A stretch of 64,000 bases of DNA from Defluviicoccus sp. bin129 (lineage in GTDB: Bacteria; Pseudomonadota; Alphaproteobacteria; MPNO01). Position numbers and translations under genes: made by a program. The stretch is from assembly GCA_002239065.1 (NCBI GenBank), contig MPNO01000017.1, forward strand, positions 1 to 64,000. The letters are read 5' to 3'. The notes beneath the pieces are model-generated. The model ran no database searches and was not told where the DNA came from. It was given only the letters and a program-made list of their open reading frames with translations. Below, piece by piece: positions 1 to 8,616 of this stretch (the stretch's first letter is position 1; each line of letters opens with the position of its first letter).

Positions 1-46
1 TTGTACAACCGAGCGCGAGACCGCCCATAGGACCGGCACACGCAGG

Positions 47-559
47 TTGCTTTATCGATGGCATCCTTGGAGCGGCCGCCTTGTCCGGGTCCGTAATGTC
101 GTAGAGAAGGCGGGCATCGCTCGCGCGCGGTGCGCCCTGGACGGAGCTGCCCTGGGCCTCTGGCAGGAAGTTCCGCTCTGGATGTTCGACCGCGTGGCCT
201 GCGTGGGGACGCGCGTTGAGGAGCGTGGCCAGGTGGATCTCGCCACGCTGTCGGCTCTGGCATCGCTCGTGTCGGATGCGCTGGGTAAGGCTCCCGCGAC
301 GTGCGCAGGATGGGTCTCCGATGACCAGGATCGGGGAGAGACCCATGCGAGATCGACACGGGGCGCATCGCAAGCACAGGAACGGATCGGATCAGCTCGA
401 TCTGTTCGCCCGGGCGGAGGGCAGCAGTCCGGAGGACACGCCGGCGTGGCGCGCGCTTCCGGACAGGACGCGCCGGAAGGCGACCGAGCTGATGGTCCGG
501 CTGATGCTGGACCACGCGCACGATCCCGGCGATCCGGAAGCGGGAGCGGCCGGTCATGA
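47..559 (+). CDS. Small recombinase-associated protein, 5' end uncertain
   Basis: The first 85 or so residues look like a real protein, with a YRWHPWSGR start, then [11 protein letters not shown] and VACVGTRV. They resemble the short proteins (DUF5372-like, tentative) often encoded just before large serine recombinases in alphaproteobacteria. TTG at 47 is the only start seen, but the frame is open back to base 2, so the true start may lie off the window. After about residue 90 the translation turns Arg/Gly/Ser-rich and runs over the gene at 345 in another frame. The natural stop may therefore have been lost, or the real gene may be shorter. Function unknown. Confidence 0.4.
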   Translation: MLYRWHPWSGRLVRVRNVVEKAGIARARCALDGAALGLWQEVPLWMFDRVACVGTRVEERGQVDLATLSALASLVSDALGKAPATCAGWVSDDQDRGETHARSTRGASQAQERIGSARSVRPGGGQQSGGHAGVARASGQDAPEGDRADGPADAGPRARSRRSGSGSGRS

Positions 560-566
560 TGTCTGA
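345..566 (+). CDS. Small protein preceding the serine recombinase
   Basis: This is a 73-residue product starting at ATG 345, preceded by a GGGGAGAGA ribosome-binding site; an in-frame ATG at 321 is the alternative. The N-terminus is basic ([13 protein letters not shown]). [11 protein letters not shown] segment follows, then a predicted helical part, [17 protein letters not shown]. The stop overlaps the recombinase start by 11 bases, which implies translational coupling. Short proteins in this position are common in this recombinase family, but no biochemical role is known to me. A DNA-binding or accessory role in recombination is inference. Confidence 0.5.
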   Translation: MRDRHGAHRKHRNGSDQLDLFARAEGSSPEDTPAWRALPDRTRRKATELMVRLMLDHAHDPGDPEAGAAGHDV

Positions 567-2628
567 GAAGGTCGGGCCGCAGCATCTGCGCCGCAAGGCG
601 ATGCTCTATGTCCGGCAATCCTCGCCCCACCAGGTCATGCACAACCGCGAGAGCGGCACGCTGCAATACGCCATGACGGGTCGGCTGAAGGCCTTCGGCT
701 TCTCGCAGATCGAGGTCGTGGACGAGGACCTGGGCCGGTCCGCGGCTGGCGCGGTCGCCCGTGCCGGCTTCGACCGCATGGTGGCCGAAGTCTGTCTCGG
801 CAAGGTCGGCGCCGTAGCGGCGCGCGAGGTCTCGCGCTTTGCGAGGAACAGCCGCGACTGGCAGCAGTTGGTCGAGATGTGCCGCGTGGTCGACACGGTA
901 CTGATCGATCAGGACACGGTCTATGCGCCGCGCCAGAGCAACGATCGCCTCCTGCTCGGGCTGAAGGGCAGTCTGAACGAGTACGAACTCGACCTGCTGC
1001 GCCAGCGCTCGCTCTCGGCCCGCTACGAGAAGGCACGGCGCGGCGAGCTCGTGGTCGGCGCGCCGGTCGGCTTCGTCAAGGCGGGCGACCGGCTGGAGAA
1101 GGACCCGGACCGGAGGGTGCAGGAGGCGATCCGACTGGTCTTCGACAAGGTCGAGGAGCTGGGTAGCGCGCGACAGGCGCTGCTGTGGTTCCACGAGCAC
1201 GATCTGAAGTTGCCGGCGAGGCAGGGCAACGGCGACATCGTGTGGCGCCGGCCGAGCTACGCCACCCTGCATCGGATGATCGTCAACCCGGCCTATGGCG
1301 GCGGCTACGCCTATGGCAAGACGACCGTGGAGCCGGGCTATGATGGGGCACGGGCGCGGCCGAGGATACGGCGCAAGCCGCGCGCCGAGTGGCTCACGCT
1401 GAAGCCCGGCGCGCACGAGGGCTATGTCGAGTGGGAACGCGCGGAGGCGATACGCAGGATGGTCAGCGACAATGTCCCCGCAAGCCGTCATCACGGCGCG
1501 CCGAAGCACGGCGATGCCCTGCTTGCGGGCCTCCTGCGCTGTCGCCGTTGCGGCCGCAAGCTGACGGTTCGCTATACTGGACAGAAGCACAACATCCCGC
1601 GCTACAGCTGTACCCGGGGCTGGCTCGACAACGGCGAGCCCCGCTGCATCGCGTTCGGCGGACTTCGGGTCGACGACGCGATCGAGGAGATGCTGCTCCA
1701 GGTGGTGGAGCCGGGGGCGATCGCGGCGGCCGTGGAGGCCGAAGCGCGACAGGCCGAGAGACGCGATCATGCTCGCGAGATGCTGGTCCGCGATCTCGAG
1801 GCGGCGCGCTTTACGGCGGACCGCGCCTTCCGCCAATACGATGCCGCCGATCCCGCCAATCGCCTGGTTGCGGCCGAACTGGAGGTGCGCTGGAACGCCG
1901 CGCTCGCCGACGTCGCCGGGATCGAGGCGAAGATCGCCGAACACGATGCGACCGCGCCGCCGCGCGAGGAGCTGTCACCCGCCTCCTTCGCCAGCCTGGC
2001 CGACGATCTGAAAGATCTCTGGGCCGCATCGACGACGGATGCCCGGCTCAAGAAACGCATCGTCAGAACCGTAATCCGGGAGGTGGTTGCCAACATTGAC
2101 GAGGACGCCAGCGAGATCGTGCTGACCGTTCATTGGGCGGGCGGCGTCCATACCGAACGGCGCCTGCCGAAGCGGCGGCGCGGGCAGCGCAACAGCACCG
2201 CGCCCGATATCATCGAAGCCGTCCGCCTGTTGGTCCGCATCGCCGGCGACGATCTGATCGCGGGGCTTCTGAACCGCAACGCTTTGGTCACCGGCAACGG
2301 CAATCGCTGGACCCGGGAGCGGGTGACCTCGCTGCGATCCCACCACCGGATCCCGGTCCATCGCCCGGCACCCGACGGCATTGAGCCCTGGCTCAACTTG
2401 ACCAAGGCCGCCAGGCTTCTTCACATCACCCCCAAGACGCTCAGGCGGGCCGCCGAGAACGGTGAGATCTACGCCGTCCACCCGCTCGCCGACGGTCCGT
2501 GGATCTTCAGCCGGCCGGTTCTCGAAGGGCAAGCAGTAAAAGCCATCGTCGAGCGCGCCAGATCACAGCCTGGACACCCCACGGGACCGCATCCCGATCA
2601 ACAAAACCTCTTCTCTTCAATGGCATAG
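556..2628 (+). CDS. Large serine recombinase with C-terminal helix-turn-helix
   Basis: This 690-residue protein should catalyse site-specific DNA strand exchange through a phosphoserine intermediate. The resolvase domain is at about residues 15-150, with YVRQSS holding the likely nucleophile Ser22 and [10 protein letters not shown] supplying catalytic arginines. A recombinase domain follows. A zinc ribbon at about 328-365 has a CRRC pair and a YSC...C pair, then comes an Ala/Glu/Arg-rich coiled-coil-like stretch. The C-terminal [18 protein letters not shown] at about 615-640 looks like an excisionase or MerR-type helix-turn-helix, an unusual addition. ATG 559 is an alternative start. All motifs seen are intact, so the enzyme is probably active. 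Confidence 0.92.
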   Translation: MMSEKVGPQHLRRKAMLYVRQSSPHQVMHNRESGTLQYAMTGRLKAFGFSQIEVVDEDLGRSAAGAVARAGFDRMVAEVCLGKVGAVAAREVSRFARNSRDWQQLVEMCRVVDTVLIDQDTVYAPRQSNDRLLLGLKGSLNEYELDLLRQRSLSARYEKARRGELVVGAPVGFVKAGDRLEKDPDRRVQEAIRLVFDKVEELGSARQALLWFHEHDLKLPARQGNGDIVWRRPSYATLHRMIVNPAYGGGYAYGKTTVEPGYDGARARPRIRRKPRAEWLTLKPGAHEGYVEWERAEAIRRMVSDNVPASRHHGAPKHGDALLAGLLRCRRCGRKLTVRYTGQKHNIPRYSCTRGWLDNGEPRCIAFGGLRVDDAIEEMLLQVVEPGAIAAAVEAEARQAERRDHAREMLVRDLEAARFTADRAFRQYDAADPANRLVAAELEVRWNAALADVAGIEAKIAEHDATAPPREELSPASFASLADDLKDLWAASTTDARLKKRIVRTVIREVVANIDEDASEIVLTVHWAGGVHTERRLPKRRRGQRNSTAPDIIEAVRLLVRIAGDDLIAGLLNRNALVTGNGNRWTRERVTSLRSHHRIPVHRPAPDGIEPWLNLTKAARLLHITPKTLRRAAENGEIYAVHPLADGPWIFSRPVLEGQAVKAIVERARSQPGHPTGPHPDQQNLFSSMA

Positions 2629-2649
2629 ACAGATGGGTGTTGTAATGCC

Positions 2650-3003
2650 GGATTGTACCCGACTAGATAGGCGTCGGGGTCTTTGTGCATGGCCTCAATG
2701 CTATCGTATAATTTCTTGCGCCCCATGCCACGGAAGTGCTCGTCCAGCAGGGTGCGGTGCAGCCGCTCGACGAAGCCGTTGGATTGCGGCCTGCGGACCT
2801 TGGTGGTGCGGTGCTCGATCTCCTCGAGCTGGAGGAACAGCTCGCAGGGGTGGCGATCGGGCCAGCCGTAGAACTCGCGCCCGTTGCCCGAGAGCACGGT
2901 GTCGATCCGAGCGCCTTGAGCCTCGAAGGTGGGCAGCACGTCGTTGTTCATCAGGTGGACCGCGGTGACCGGCATCTTGGTGTTGTCCGGCGCCCAACGT
3001 TGA
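2650..3003 (-). pseudogene. IS481-family transposase remnant
   Basis: The minus-strand translation starts from WAPDNTKMPVTAVH and runs through a DDE integrase core, including RRPQSNGFVERLHRTLLDEHF with the third acidic residue. In this family the second catalytic Asp sits in an LSDNG-like motif. Here the motif reads VLSGNGREF, so the Asp is replaced by Gly. A stop (TAG) interrupts the frame at about 3003, and the C-terminus after GYN is not family-like, which places a junction at about 2650. The piece lacks its N-terminal helix-turn-helix and first Asp. It is a dead fragment cut by later insertions. Confidence 0.85.
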
Positions 3004-3199
3004 CCCTATTGGATCAAGAAAAATCAAGAACTTACGGTGCCGATCAGCGTCCAATCTACGCGCCGATCAACAAACTGGACTCCATCCGGAGAATCCCTCC
3101 GCTTCGAATACTTCGGCCGACAGAGTACGACTCTATTGAAGGTATTGTGTTAGACTGGTGCAATCTACCAAGTTCGGAAGCGCATTGGGAATGCTACAC
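3004..3199. other. AT-richer spacer at a mosaic junction
   Basis: This stretch between the transposase remnant and the nuclease-like gene is visibly less GC-rich than the rest of the window, with runs such as AAGAAAAATCAAGAAC. It marks a change of DNA origin. No gene or convincing promoter was recognised. Confidence 0.5.
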
Positions 3200-3766
3200 A
3201 TGACAGAGAAAGAATGGACCAAGAGGATCGCTCATTGCCTCCAAGAAGCGTTGAGCCGGACGAGGTATGGCTCATGTAAAATTGAGGTCGGGAAGAGGAT
3301 CCCGTACGAATACGAGATACGATCATACAATCAGGATGATCGGGATTCGAAAATAAACGCATACCAAACGGATCTGGCAATTCTCGAGTTTCAGAATGAC
3401 GGCTCCTGGATACCTCGTGTCGTCGTTGAAGTGAAAATGGATGGCGTGCACACGCACGACGCGATCACCTATTCCCAGAAGGCACTGTCGCACAAGACCG
3501 TACATCCCTACCTCCGCTACGGCATCATTCTTGCTGATCGGAAAAACCGTCCATTGCCGGGGAGGTTCTACCGGCATGGAGCACATTTCGATTTCATGAT
3601 GTCGTTTGTGGGAACCCGGCCGAAAGAAGCGAAAGCAAAGAAGTTCTCAAAGCTTATAAGAGCAGAAATCGATGCTTCTCGAATATTGGAAAAGATCATC
3701 TATGAAAACCGCATGCGCGATCGGGACTGCCATACATTCCTTCATAAGGCATTGCGGCTGGAGTGA
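3200..3766 (+). CDS. Orphan PD-(D/E)XK nuclease-like protein
   Basis: A 188-residue protein from ATG 3200; ATG 3191, three codons upstream, is also possible. The centre holds a PD-(D/E)XK pattern: Asp in AYQTDLAILEF, then VVVEVKMDG with E-x-K after a hydrophobic strand, followed by ITYSQKALSHKTVHPYLRYGIIL. That arrangement is typical of restriction-endonuclease-fold proteins. No HTH or methyltransferase domain is present. The gene is less GC-rich than its neighbours and is followed by a methyltransferase stub, so it may be the nuclease half of a decayed restriction-modification locus. DNA cleavage is inferred from the fold only. Confidence 0.6.
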   Translation: MTEKEWTKRIAHCLQEALSRTRYGSCKIEVGKRIPYEYEIRSYNQDDRDSKINAYQTDLAILEFQNDGSWIPRVVVEVKMDGVHTHDAITYSQKALSHKTVHPYLRYGIILADRKNRPLPGRFYRHGAHFDFMMSFVGTRPKEAKAKKFSKLIRAEIDASRILEKIIYENRMRDRDCHTFLHKALRLE

Positions 3767-3972
3767 GGCGCTCGCCCGGGAAGGAGCCGAAAGGGAGTGC
3801 GTGTCTCGCTTGGTTCCCTTCAGTGTGCCACGCGGACAAGCTACCGCCGAGATCCCGGCGCAATTTTTGCTCCGCTGCTGGAGGAGCACTCCCGCACCCC
3901 GGTCAAAACCCCCGCATGAAACTGTCCGACCCCGGGGGTCCACTCCACCAGCGAGGTCAAGATTGGGCCCCG

Positions 3973-4134
3973 AACAACACTCTGACGAATCTCTACAATG
4001 CCCGCCCGCAATGGCTCTCCGATGCGCACTCGGCGCTCGACGGCACCGTCGCAGAGGCCTACGGGTGGGACGGGGCGATATCCCAAGACGAGGCACTTCG
4101 CGAACTGTTGACACGCAGTCTGTCCGGACGGGAA
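3973..4134 (+). pseudogene. 3' remnant of a DNA methyltransferase (MmeI-like C-terminus)
   Basis: The reading frame here encodes NNTLTNLYNARPQWL, then HSALDGTVAEAYGWD and a short Leu-rich tail. This is the characteristic C-terminal end of large class I SAM-dependent DNA methyltransferases and MmeI-type fused restriction-modification enzymes (family recollection). Nothing upstream in frame resembles the catalytic domain, so only about 50 residues survive. The frame then runs on without a natural stop towards the next gene. The rest of 3767-4250 shows no other gene. Confidence 0.6.
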
Positions 4135-4250
4135 CCTGTCTTACCGGCCGGACAACGGCCTTGCAGGCCGCCAATCGAGGCTGCGGTGGCGGACCTTGGG
4201 GCACGGGCCGCGGCGCGGTTTGGTAGCGGGATTCGGGGAGGACGGGCGGT

Positions 4251-5408
4251 TTGCGGCCGGGTCACGCGGAAGTCGTCGGCGGGGGGTTCGGCGGCCTTGT
4301 CGCGGCGACGGCGCTCGCCGAGCGCGGATGGTCGGTGCGCGTGCACGAGCGAAGCGGCGCCATCGACGCCGAGGGCTACGGTATCGCCGTTCAGCCCAAC
4401 ATGAACCTGATCTTCAGGACGCTCGGGATCGCCGAAGAGGTGATCGCCGGCGGGGCGCGGATAGACCGGCGCGATTCGCTAGACGGGGACGGCAATGTCG
4501 TGCTGACCCGTAAGACCGAGCGCAGCCCCTACCGGATCGACCGCCGTCACATCATCGGGTTCATCGCCCGCTGCGCGGAAGAGGCAGGCGCGGAAATCGC
4601 GCTTGGATCGCGTATCGCGGAGGTCTCTCCCGATGGAGCTGTCACGACCGTCGACGGGACCCGGAAGGAGGCGGATCTGGTCGTGCTGGCGGACGGGGCG
4701 GGATCGGCGTTGCGCGCCCCTCTCGACCTGCTCAAGCACCAGATCTGGCAGCGCGACGGCGGGGTCCGGGTCACCATCCCCCGCACGCCGGACGAAATCG
4801 CCGAGGACGCTGTCTCGGGCACCGTGATGATCGAAGCGTGGTCGGACAACCGGCGGGTGCTCTATTGCCCGGTCAACGACGCCGAGTTTTACGTGCTGCT
4901 CGGTTCTCTGGTCGACGACGAAGCGGGCAAGGCGACACCGATCGATCCCGAGGTCTGGTCGCGCTCGTTCCCGGCGCTGGGCCCATTCCTGGTCCGCGTC
5001 CCCGAGGAGGCGGACTGGGAAGAGGCGCGCTGGGCCCAGTTCCAGACGGTCCCGCTCAAGCGCTGGTGGAAGGGCCGGGTGGCGGTGCTGGGCGACGCCG
5101 CGCACGCCATGCCGCCCTATCTCGCCCAGGGCGCCGGGCATGCGATGATGAACGCGCTCGGCCTTGCGGTCGCGCTGGACGAAGAGCCGGACCTTCATTC
5201 TGGGTTCCGCGCCTGGGAACGGCGCGAGTGGCCGCTGACGGAGCATACCCAGCGCTGGACGCGGATCTACGGCAACACGATCTTCCTGCCCCGCCTCCTG
5301 AAACGGGTGTCGATCGCCGCCGAACGGGCGATCCCGTGGATTGGCAGGCAATATCTGCACGCCGCGCATGTCGTGCCGACCGGCTGCGCTCACTTGGCCG
5401 GAGAGTGA
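4251..5408 (+). CDS. FAD-dependent aromatic-type monooxygenase
   Basis: A 385-residue class A flavoprotein monooxygenase (UbiH/PHBH or salicylate-hydroxylase type). Members use NAD(P)H and O2 to hydroxylate an aromatic ring. The N-terminal dinucleotide-binding motif is GGGFGGL (residues 10-16), followed by the acidic end of strand 2 in VRVHERSG. The second FAD motif, GDAAHAMPP, is at about residue 281, with QGAGHAMMNALGLA behind it. TTG 4251 was chosen because the beta strand of the Rossmann fold begins within ten residues and a GGGAGGA ribosome-binding site precedes it. It stands alone between mobile remnants, so its substrate cannot be guessed from context. Confidence 0.85.
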   Translation: MRPGHAEVVGGGFGGLVAATALAERGWSVRVHERSGAIDAEGYGIAVQPNMNLIFRTLGIAEEVIAGGARIDRRDSLDGDGNVVLTRKTERSPYRIDRRHIIGFIARCAEEAGAEIALGSRIAEVSPDGAVTTVDGTRKEADLVVLADGAGSALRAPLDLLKHQIWQRDGGVRVTIPRTPDEIAEDAVSGTVMIEAWSDNRRVLYCPVNDAEFYVLLGSLVDDEAGKATPIDPEVWSRSFPALGPFLVRVPEEADWEEARWAQFQTVPLKRWWKGRVAVLGDAAHAMPPYLAQGAGHAMMNALGLAVALDEEPDLHSGFRAWERREWPLTEHTQRWTRIYGNTIFLPRLLKRVSIAAERAIPWIGRQYLHAAHVVPTGCAHLAGE

Positions 5409-5704
5409 GCCCCAGAGGACGATGGGCGGGTTCCGGAGGTTCCGGTCGTAGTCGATCAGGTTGACTTGCTCGACCAGGATTCGCCAATGCGTGGTCATGT
5501 CGCGCAGGCGGCGGCCGGCCCGGCTCAGGGTGTCGGCAGCACTGACGGTCCGAACGGTCCAGGCCTGGCCGGCTTCGGCGTATGAACGCGGATGGACGGA
5601 ATGTGGGGACGGCTCGATGAACAAGTCGGAGGTCCCTGGTTGCGGCGGCCGCCCCATCGGCCCGGTGCGAGCGGAGGGCGCGGTTGCATGGTCCGGGCGT
5701 CGAT
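5409..5704. other. Gap between monooxygenase and integrase pair
   Basis: No gene can be supported here. On the minus strand a short stretch (about 5410-5560) translates to a protein-like segment containing THWRILVEQVNLIDYDRN, possibly a fragment of a lost gene, but I do not recognise it. No tRNA was found that could serve as an attachment site for the integrases. Confidence 0.4.
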
Positions 5705-6852
5705 CTATAGCCCCATCAGGTCCGCCACCGCTTCCCCGACCCTCTCCGCCGCGGCCCCGATGTCGCGATCTCCGAGATGGGCGTAGCGGAGCGTCATGCG
5801 GGTATTGGTGTGCCCGAGCAGGCGGGAGACCACCGGCACCGGCACCCCGTTCATCACCGCGTGGCTGGCGTGGGTGTGGCGGAGGTCGTGAAGGCGGCAG
5901 TCCTCGATGCCGACCTCGCGGCGAACCCGGTTCCAAAGCGAGAGGTGGTCGCCATAGGGCCGCGACGGATCGCGCGGCGAGGGGAACACGAACGGGCTCT
6001 CGCCCCGCGGCCGCCGGTCGAGGATCGCGCGGGCGCGGGCGTTGAGCGGAACCTTCCTCGGCCCGACCTTGCTGTCGGCCAGAACGAGGGTGTCGTCCTG
6101 GACCTCGGACCAGCGCAGCCGGACGATCTCGTTCCTGCGGCAGCCGGTGAGCAGCAGGAGGCGGATAAGATCGGCCTGCGCTGCCCCGCGCCCGCGGGAG
6201 TGGGCATCGAGGACCCGGTTAAGGCGGGCGATCTCCTCGGTGGACAGAAAGCGGGTCATCCTGGGCCGGCGGTTGGGCGCGATGCCCCGCGCGGGGTTGG
6301 CTTCGATGCTTCCGCGGGCGACGGCGAAGTTGAGGATCGCACGCAGCAGCCTGAGCGCGGTGTTGGCGTTGCCGGGCGCGGTGCGGCTGAAATCGTCGAA
6401 CCAGCGCCGGACCTCCGCGGACGTGATCCGGTCGAGGCGTCTGTCCCCGAAGGCGGGGAGAAGGCGGACATCGAGCAGCCGGGAATAGGTCTTCCGGGTG
6501 GTGGGCTTGGAGCGCTCGAAATGCACGCCCTTCCATTCCCCCTCGACGAACTCCCTGAACAAGGGAACGGCGCGCGCCGGGCGGGCGGGCTTCTCCGCCT
6601 CCGGGCTTGCCTTCCGCTCGTGGCATTCGCGCCGCGCCTCGTCGACGGTCATCGTAGACACCGGGCCGAGCGAGACGCGCTTCGTGCGCCCCTCCGCGTC
6701 CTCCAGCATGACCCAGGTCATCCCGCCGGTCGGACGCACCCCCGGACCCCGAGACCGGGCACGCGGCTGTCCCAGACGGCGTATTCCCGCGCGCGGGGGC
6801 GGAGGCGGGAAATCGCCGCGTCGGTGAGCCTGCTTCGTTCCCTTGCCGGCAT
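5705..6852 (-). pseudogene. Tyrosine recombinase (integrase), N-terminal frameshift
   Basis: The downstream member of a tandem integrase pair. From ATG 6852 an arm-binding domain starts well (MPARERSRLTDAAISRL to VPGLGVRG). The family continuation VRPTGGMTWVML is in another frame, consistent with two extra Gs in the five-base tract at 6739-6743. The rest, 338 residues from ATG 6721, is intact: a SAM-like core-binding domain and a catalytic domain with Arg in TGCRRNE, His-x-x-Arg in LHDLRH, LLGHTNTRMT and a terminal Tyr in LRYAH. The gene would start 3 bases after the upstream integrase stops. It is either inactivated, expressed as a short form, or a sequencing error in a homopolymer. Confidence 0.8.
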
Positions 6853-6855
6853 CGC

Positions 6856-7965
6856 TCAGCCCCCGAGCAGGTCGCCGAGGGATTCGGCGGCCTCTCTCGC
6901 CATCGCGTCGGCGGGATGCGTGTATTTCAGGGTGGTCTCGGGATCGGCATGGCCGAGCAGCCTGCCGATGGCGAGCACGGTCTCGCCCTGTCTCAGGGCG
7001 ATGCTGGCATGGGTATGGCTGCGGACGTCGGCGATGCCGGCCTCGGCGCGGACGTCCCACCAGAAGCCGTCGAGCCAGCTGCTGCAGCGCGGCCGTCCCG
7101 CCAGCGGCGACGGAAAGACGCATCGGCCGGTCCGCTCGATACCGTCGAGGATGGCCCGCGCGGGCCGGGACAGCCACACCGTCCGGGGACCGGATTTGGA
7201 ATCGCGGAGGAACAAATTGCCTTCGCGGTAATCGGACCATCGAAGCGTCAGCACCTCGGTCTTGCGGCACCCGGTGAGCAGAAGAAAGCGGATCGCCGCG
7301 ACCTGCCCCGGACACTCGTCCGCGCGGGCCGACAGCACCGCGGACAGCCCGCGGATCTCGTCGTCGGACAGGAACCGCTCGCGCCCCTTGCGGCGGTATC
7401 TCCGGATGTTCCGGCACGGGTTCGAACCCTCCGGCCGAAGCCCCATCCGCTCCGCCTCCCTCATGATGACCGAGAGGATCGGCATGGAACGGTCCGCCGC
7501 GCTCGGCGTGGCGGCGAGCGCGGCGAACCAGCTGCGCACCTCCCGCCGGTCGATGTCGGCGAGTTTCCGCCCCGCGAAATGGGGCAGGATCTGCTTTCTG
7601 AGGTATCCCCGGTTGACGAGCAGCGTGCGCGGCTTCCAGACCCGTTCGTGGTTCCGGAACACGGTCTCGGCGACAGCCTCGAAGAGCGCCTCCCCGGGCC
7701 GGGCGGGCGCGGCCTCGCTCCGCCTGATCGCGGCCAGCATTTGGGTCGCGTGCGAGCGCGCTTCGGTCACGTCGATCGTGTCGAAATCGCCGACGAACTT
7801 CCAGACCCGCTCGCCCCGATGTTGGCAGTGGACGAAGAAGCGCTTCCTTCCCGAGGGCGTCACCCGGACGCCGAAGCCCTTGAGCTTGCCGTCGCGGATG
7901 TCGTACGAGGTCTTGCGCGGAGCAAGCCCCCCGATTCGGGCGTCGGTGAGGTTGGTTCTGGGCAT
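6856..7965 (-). CDS. Tyrosine recombinase lacking the H-x-x-R motif
   Basis: A 369-residue phage-type integrase with an N-terminal arm-binding domain (DUF4102-like, residues about 4-85), a core-binding domain (about 100-185) and a catalytic domain (about 195-355). Box I Arg is present in TGCRKTE, and LLGHADPETTLKYTH supplies the second conserved His and the nucleophile Tyr. The expected LHDLRHTHAS is shortened to VRSHTHAS, so the H-x-x-R catalytic pair has been deleted in frame. The enzyme is therefore probably unable to cleave efficiently, though it could still bind DNA. It pairs with the downstream paralogue in one transcript. Confidence 0.85.
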   Translation of the reverse strand: MPRTNLTDARIGGLAPRKTSYDIRDGKLKGFGVRVTPSGRKRFFVHCQHRGERVWKFVGDFDTIDVTEARSHATQMLAAIRRSEAAPARPGEALFEAVAETVFRNHERVWKPRTLLVNRGYLRKQILPHFAGRKLADIDRREVRSWFAALAATPSAADRSMPILSVIMREAERMGLRPEGSNPCRNIRRYRRKGRERFLSDDEIRGLSAVLSARADECPGQVAAIRFLLLTGCRKTEVLTLRWSDYREGNLFLRDSKSGPRTVWLSRPARAILDGIERTGRCVFPSPLAGRPRCSSWLDGFWWDVRAEAGIADVRSHTHASIALRQGETVLAIGRLLGHADPETTLKYTHPADAMAREAAESLGDLLGG

Positions 7966-8616
7966 GTCGGTTCTCCCGGATCGGGTTGCAGAAGGGGAAG
8001 GAACCGATGCGGCCTCCGTCCCGCTGCAACCGGGTGGGGGAGAAAAAACGATTCTGTATCAACAAGTTAGCACCGAATGGTGCGCCGGACGGTGTGACCT
8101 GGGACCGATTCCTGCACGGCCATCCGCGCTCCGGCTCGGGACGCCCGATAGAGCCGGCCCATGGCCAAAAGCCAGATGACCGGCCGGCGCCTACGATACG
8201 GTTCCGCGCGGGGCCCGGGCGAAGATGTCGTATCGAGGCATCGCTACGCTTGCTTCCGACTTTCCATTCGCTCGAGGAGTTCGTTCAACAGGCAATTTGC
8301 AAATTGCACTTGCAAATTGTGATGCAACGAGAAATCGCTGGATATGGCTCATTCACCGAGGCGGCGGTACGGGGCCATCCAAACTCCACATAGGGTCCAC
8401 CGACATCGAAACCGGCCCGGTCAGCGGGACAAGGCGGATGACGGCCACCTGCCGCGGACATCGTCCGGCATGGACCATCGGCCGCGATAGGCGTTTCGCG
8501 CAGCGCGGCGAACCGGTTCCGGACGACCTGTCGGCCCATGTCCGCGATCGGTCCGGTTGCCGCGGCTTCGAGAAATCTCCATGCTCTGACATCGATCCGC
8601 CATCCCCGGGAGCATC
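7966..8616. other. Long intergenic region upstream of the TPP enzyme
   Basis: About 650 bases without a supported gene; short open frames on both strands show no recognisable domain. It contains one clearly AT-rich palindromic block at 8293-8320, which stands out against the GC-rich background. It probably holds the promoter and operator of the catabolic operon starting at 8617, and perhaps the former attachment region of the integrases. Confidence 0.5.
8293..8320. promoter_or_regulatory. AT-rich 16-bp palindrome plus half-site repeat
   Basis: Bases 8293-8308 read GCAATTTGCAAATTGC, a perfect 16-base palindrome. Its inner TTGCAAATTG (8298-8307) is repeated exactly at 8311-8320, a 13-base shift. 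Such a palindrome plus direct repeat is typical of an operator bound by two regulator dimers. It lies about 310 bases upstream of the TPP enzyme start. The cognate regulator is not in the window. Confidence 0.5.

Larger units (their letters stand above)
47..2649 (+). mobile_element. Serine-recombinase cassette, right part of an element
   Basis: Three tightly packed or overlapping plus-strand genes (47-559, 345-566, 556-2628) form a cassette ending in a large serine recombinase. Immediately to the right, on the minus strand, an IS481-type transposase frame loses its family-like C-terminus at about 2650. The right end of the element therefore probably lies between the recombinase stop (2628) and about 2650. 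The left end is outside the window or within bases 1-46. No terminal inverted repeat was seen. Confidence 0.5.

Noticed and set aside
5410-5560. Minus-strand peptide THWRILVEQVNLIDYDRN as part of a gene
   Set aside because: Too short, with no recognised family and no defined start. It is noted only as a possible remnant.
7424-7446. GGGTTCGAACC-like T-loop suggesting a tRNA near the integrases
   Set aside because: It lies inside the coding sequence of the integrase at 6856-7965 (residues GSNPCRN). No acceptor stem or anticodon arm can be drawn around it.
5705-7965. Recombinase-in-trio (RIT) element
   Set aside because: Only two recombinases are present, both of DUF4102 phage-integrase type, and no third gene or flanking inverted repeats are visible.
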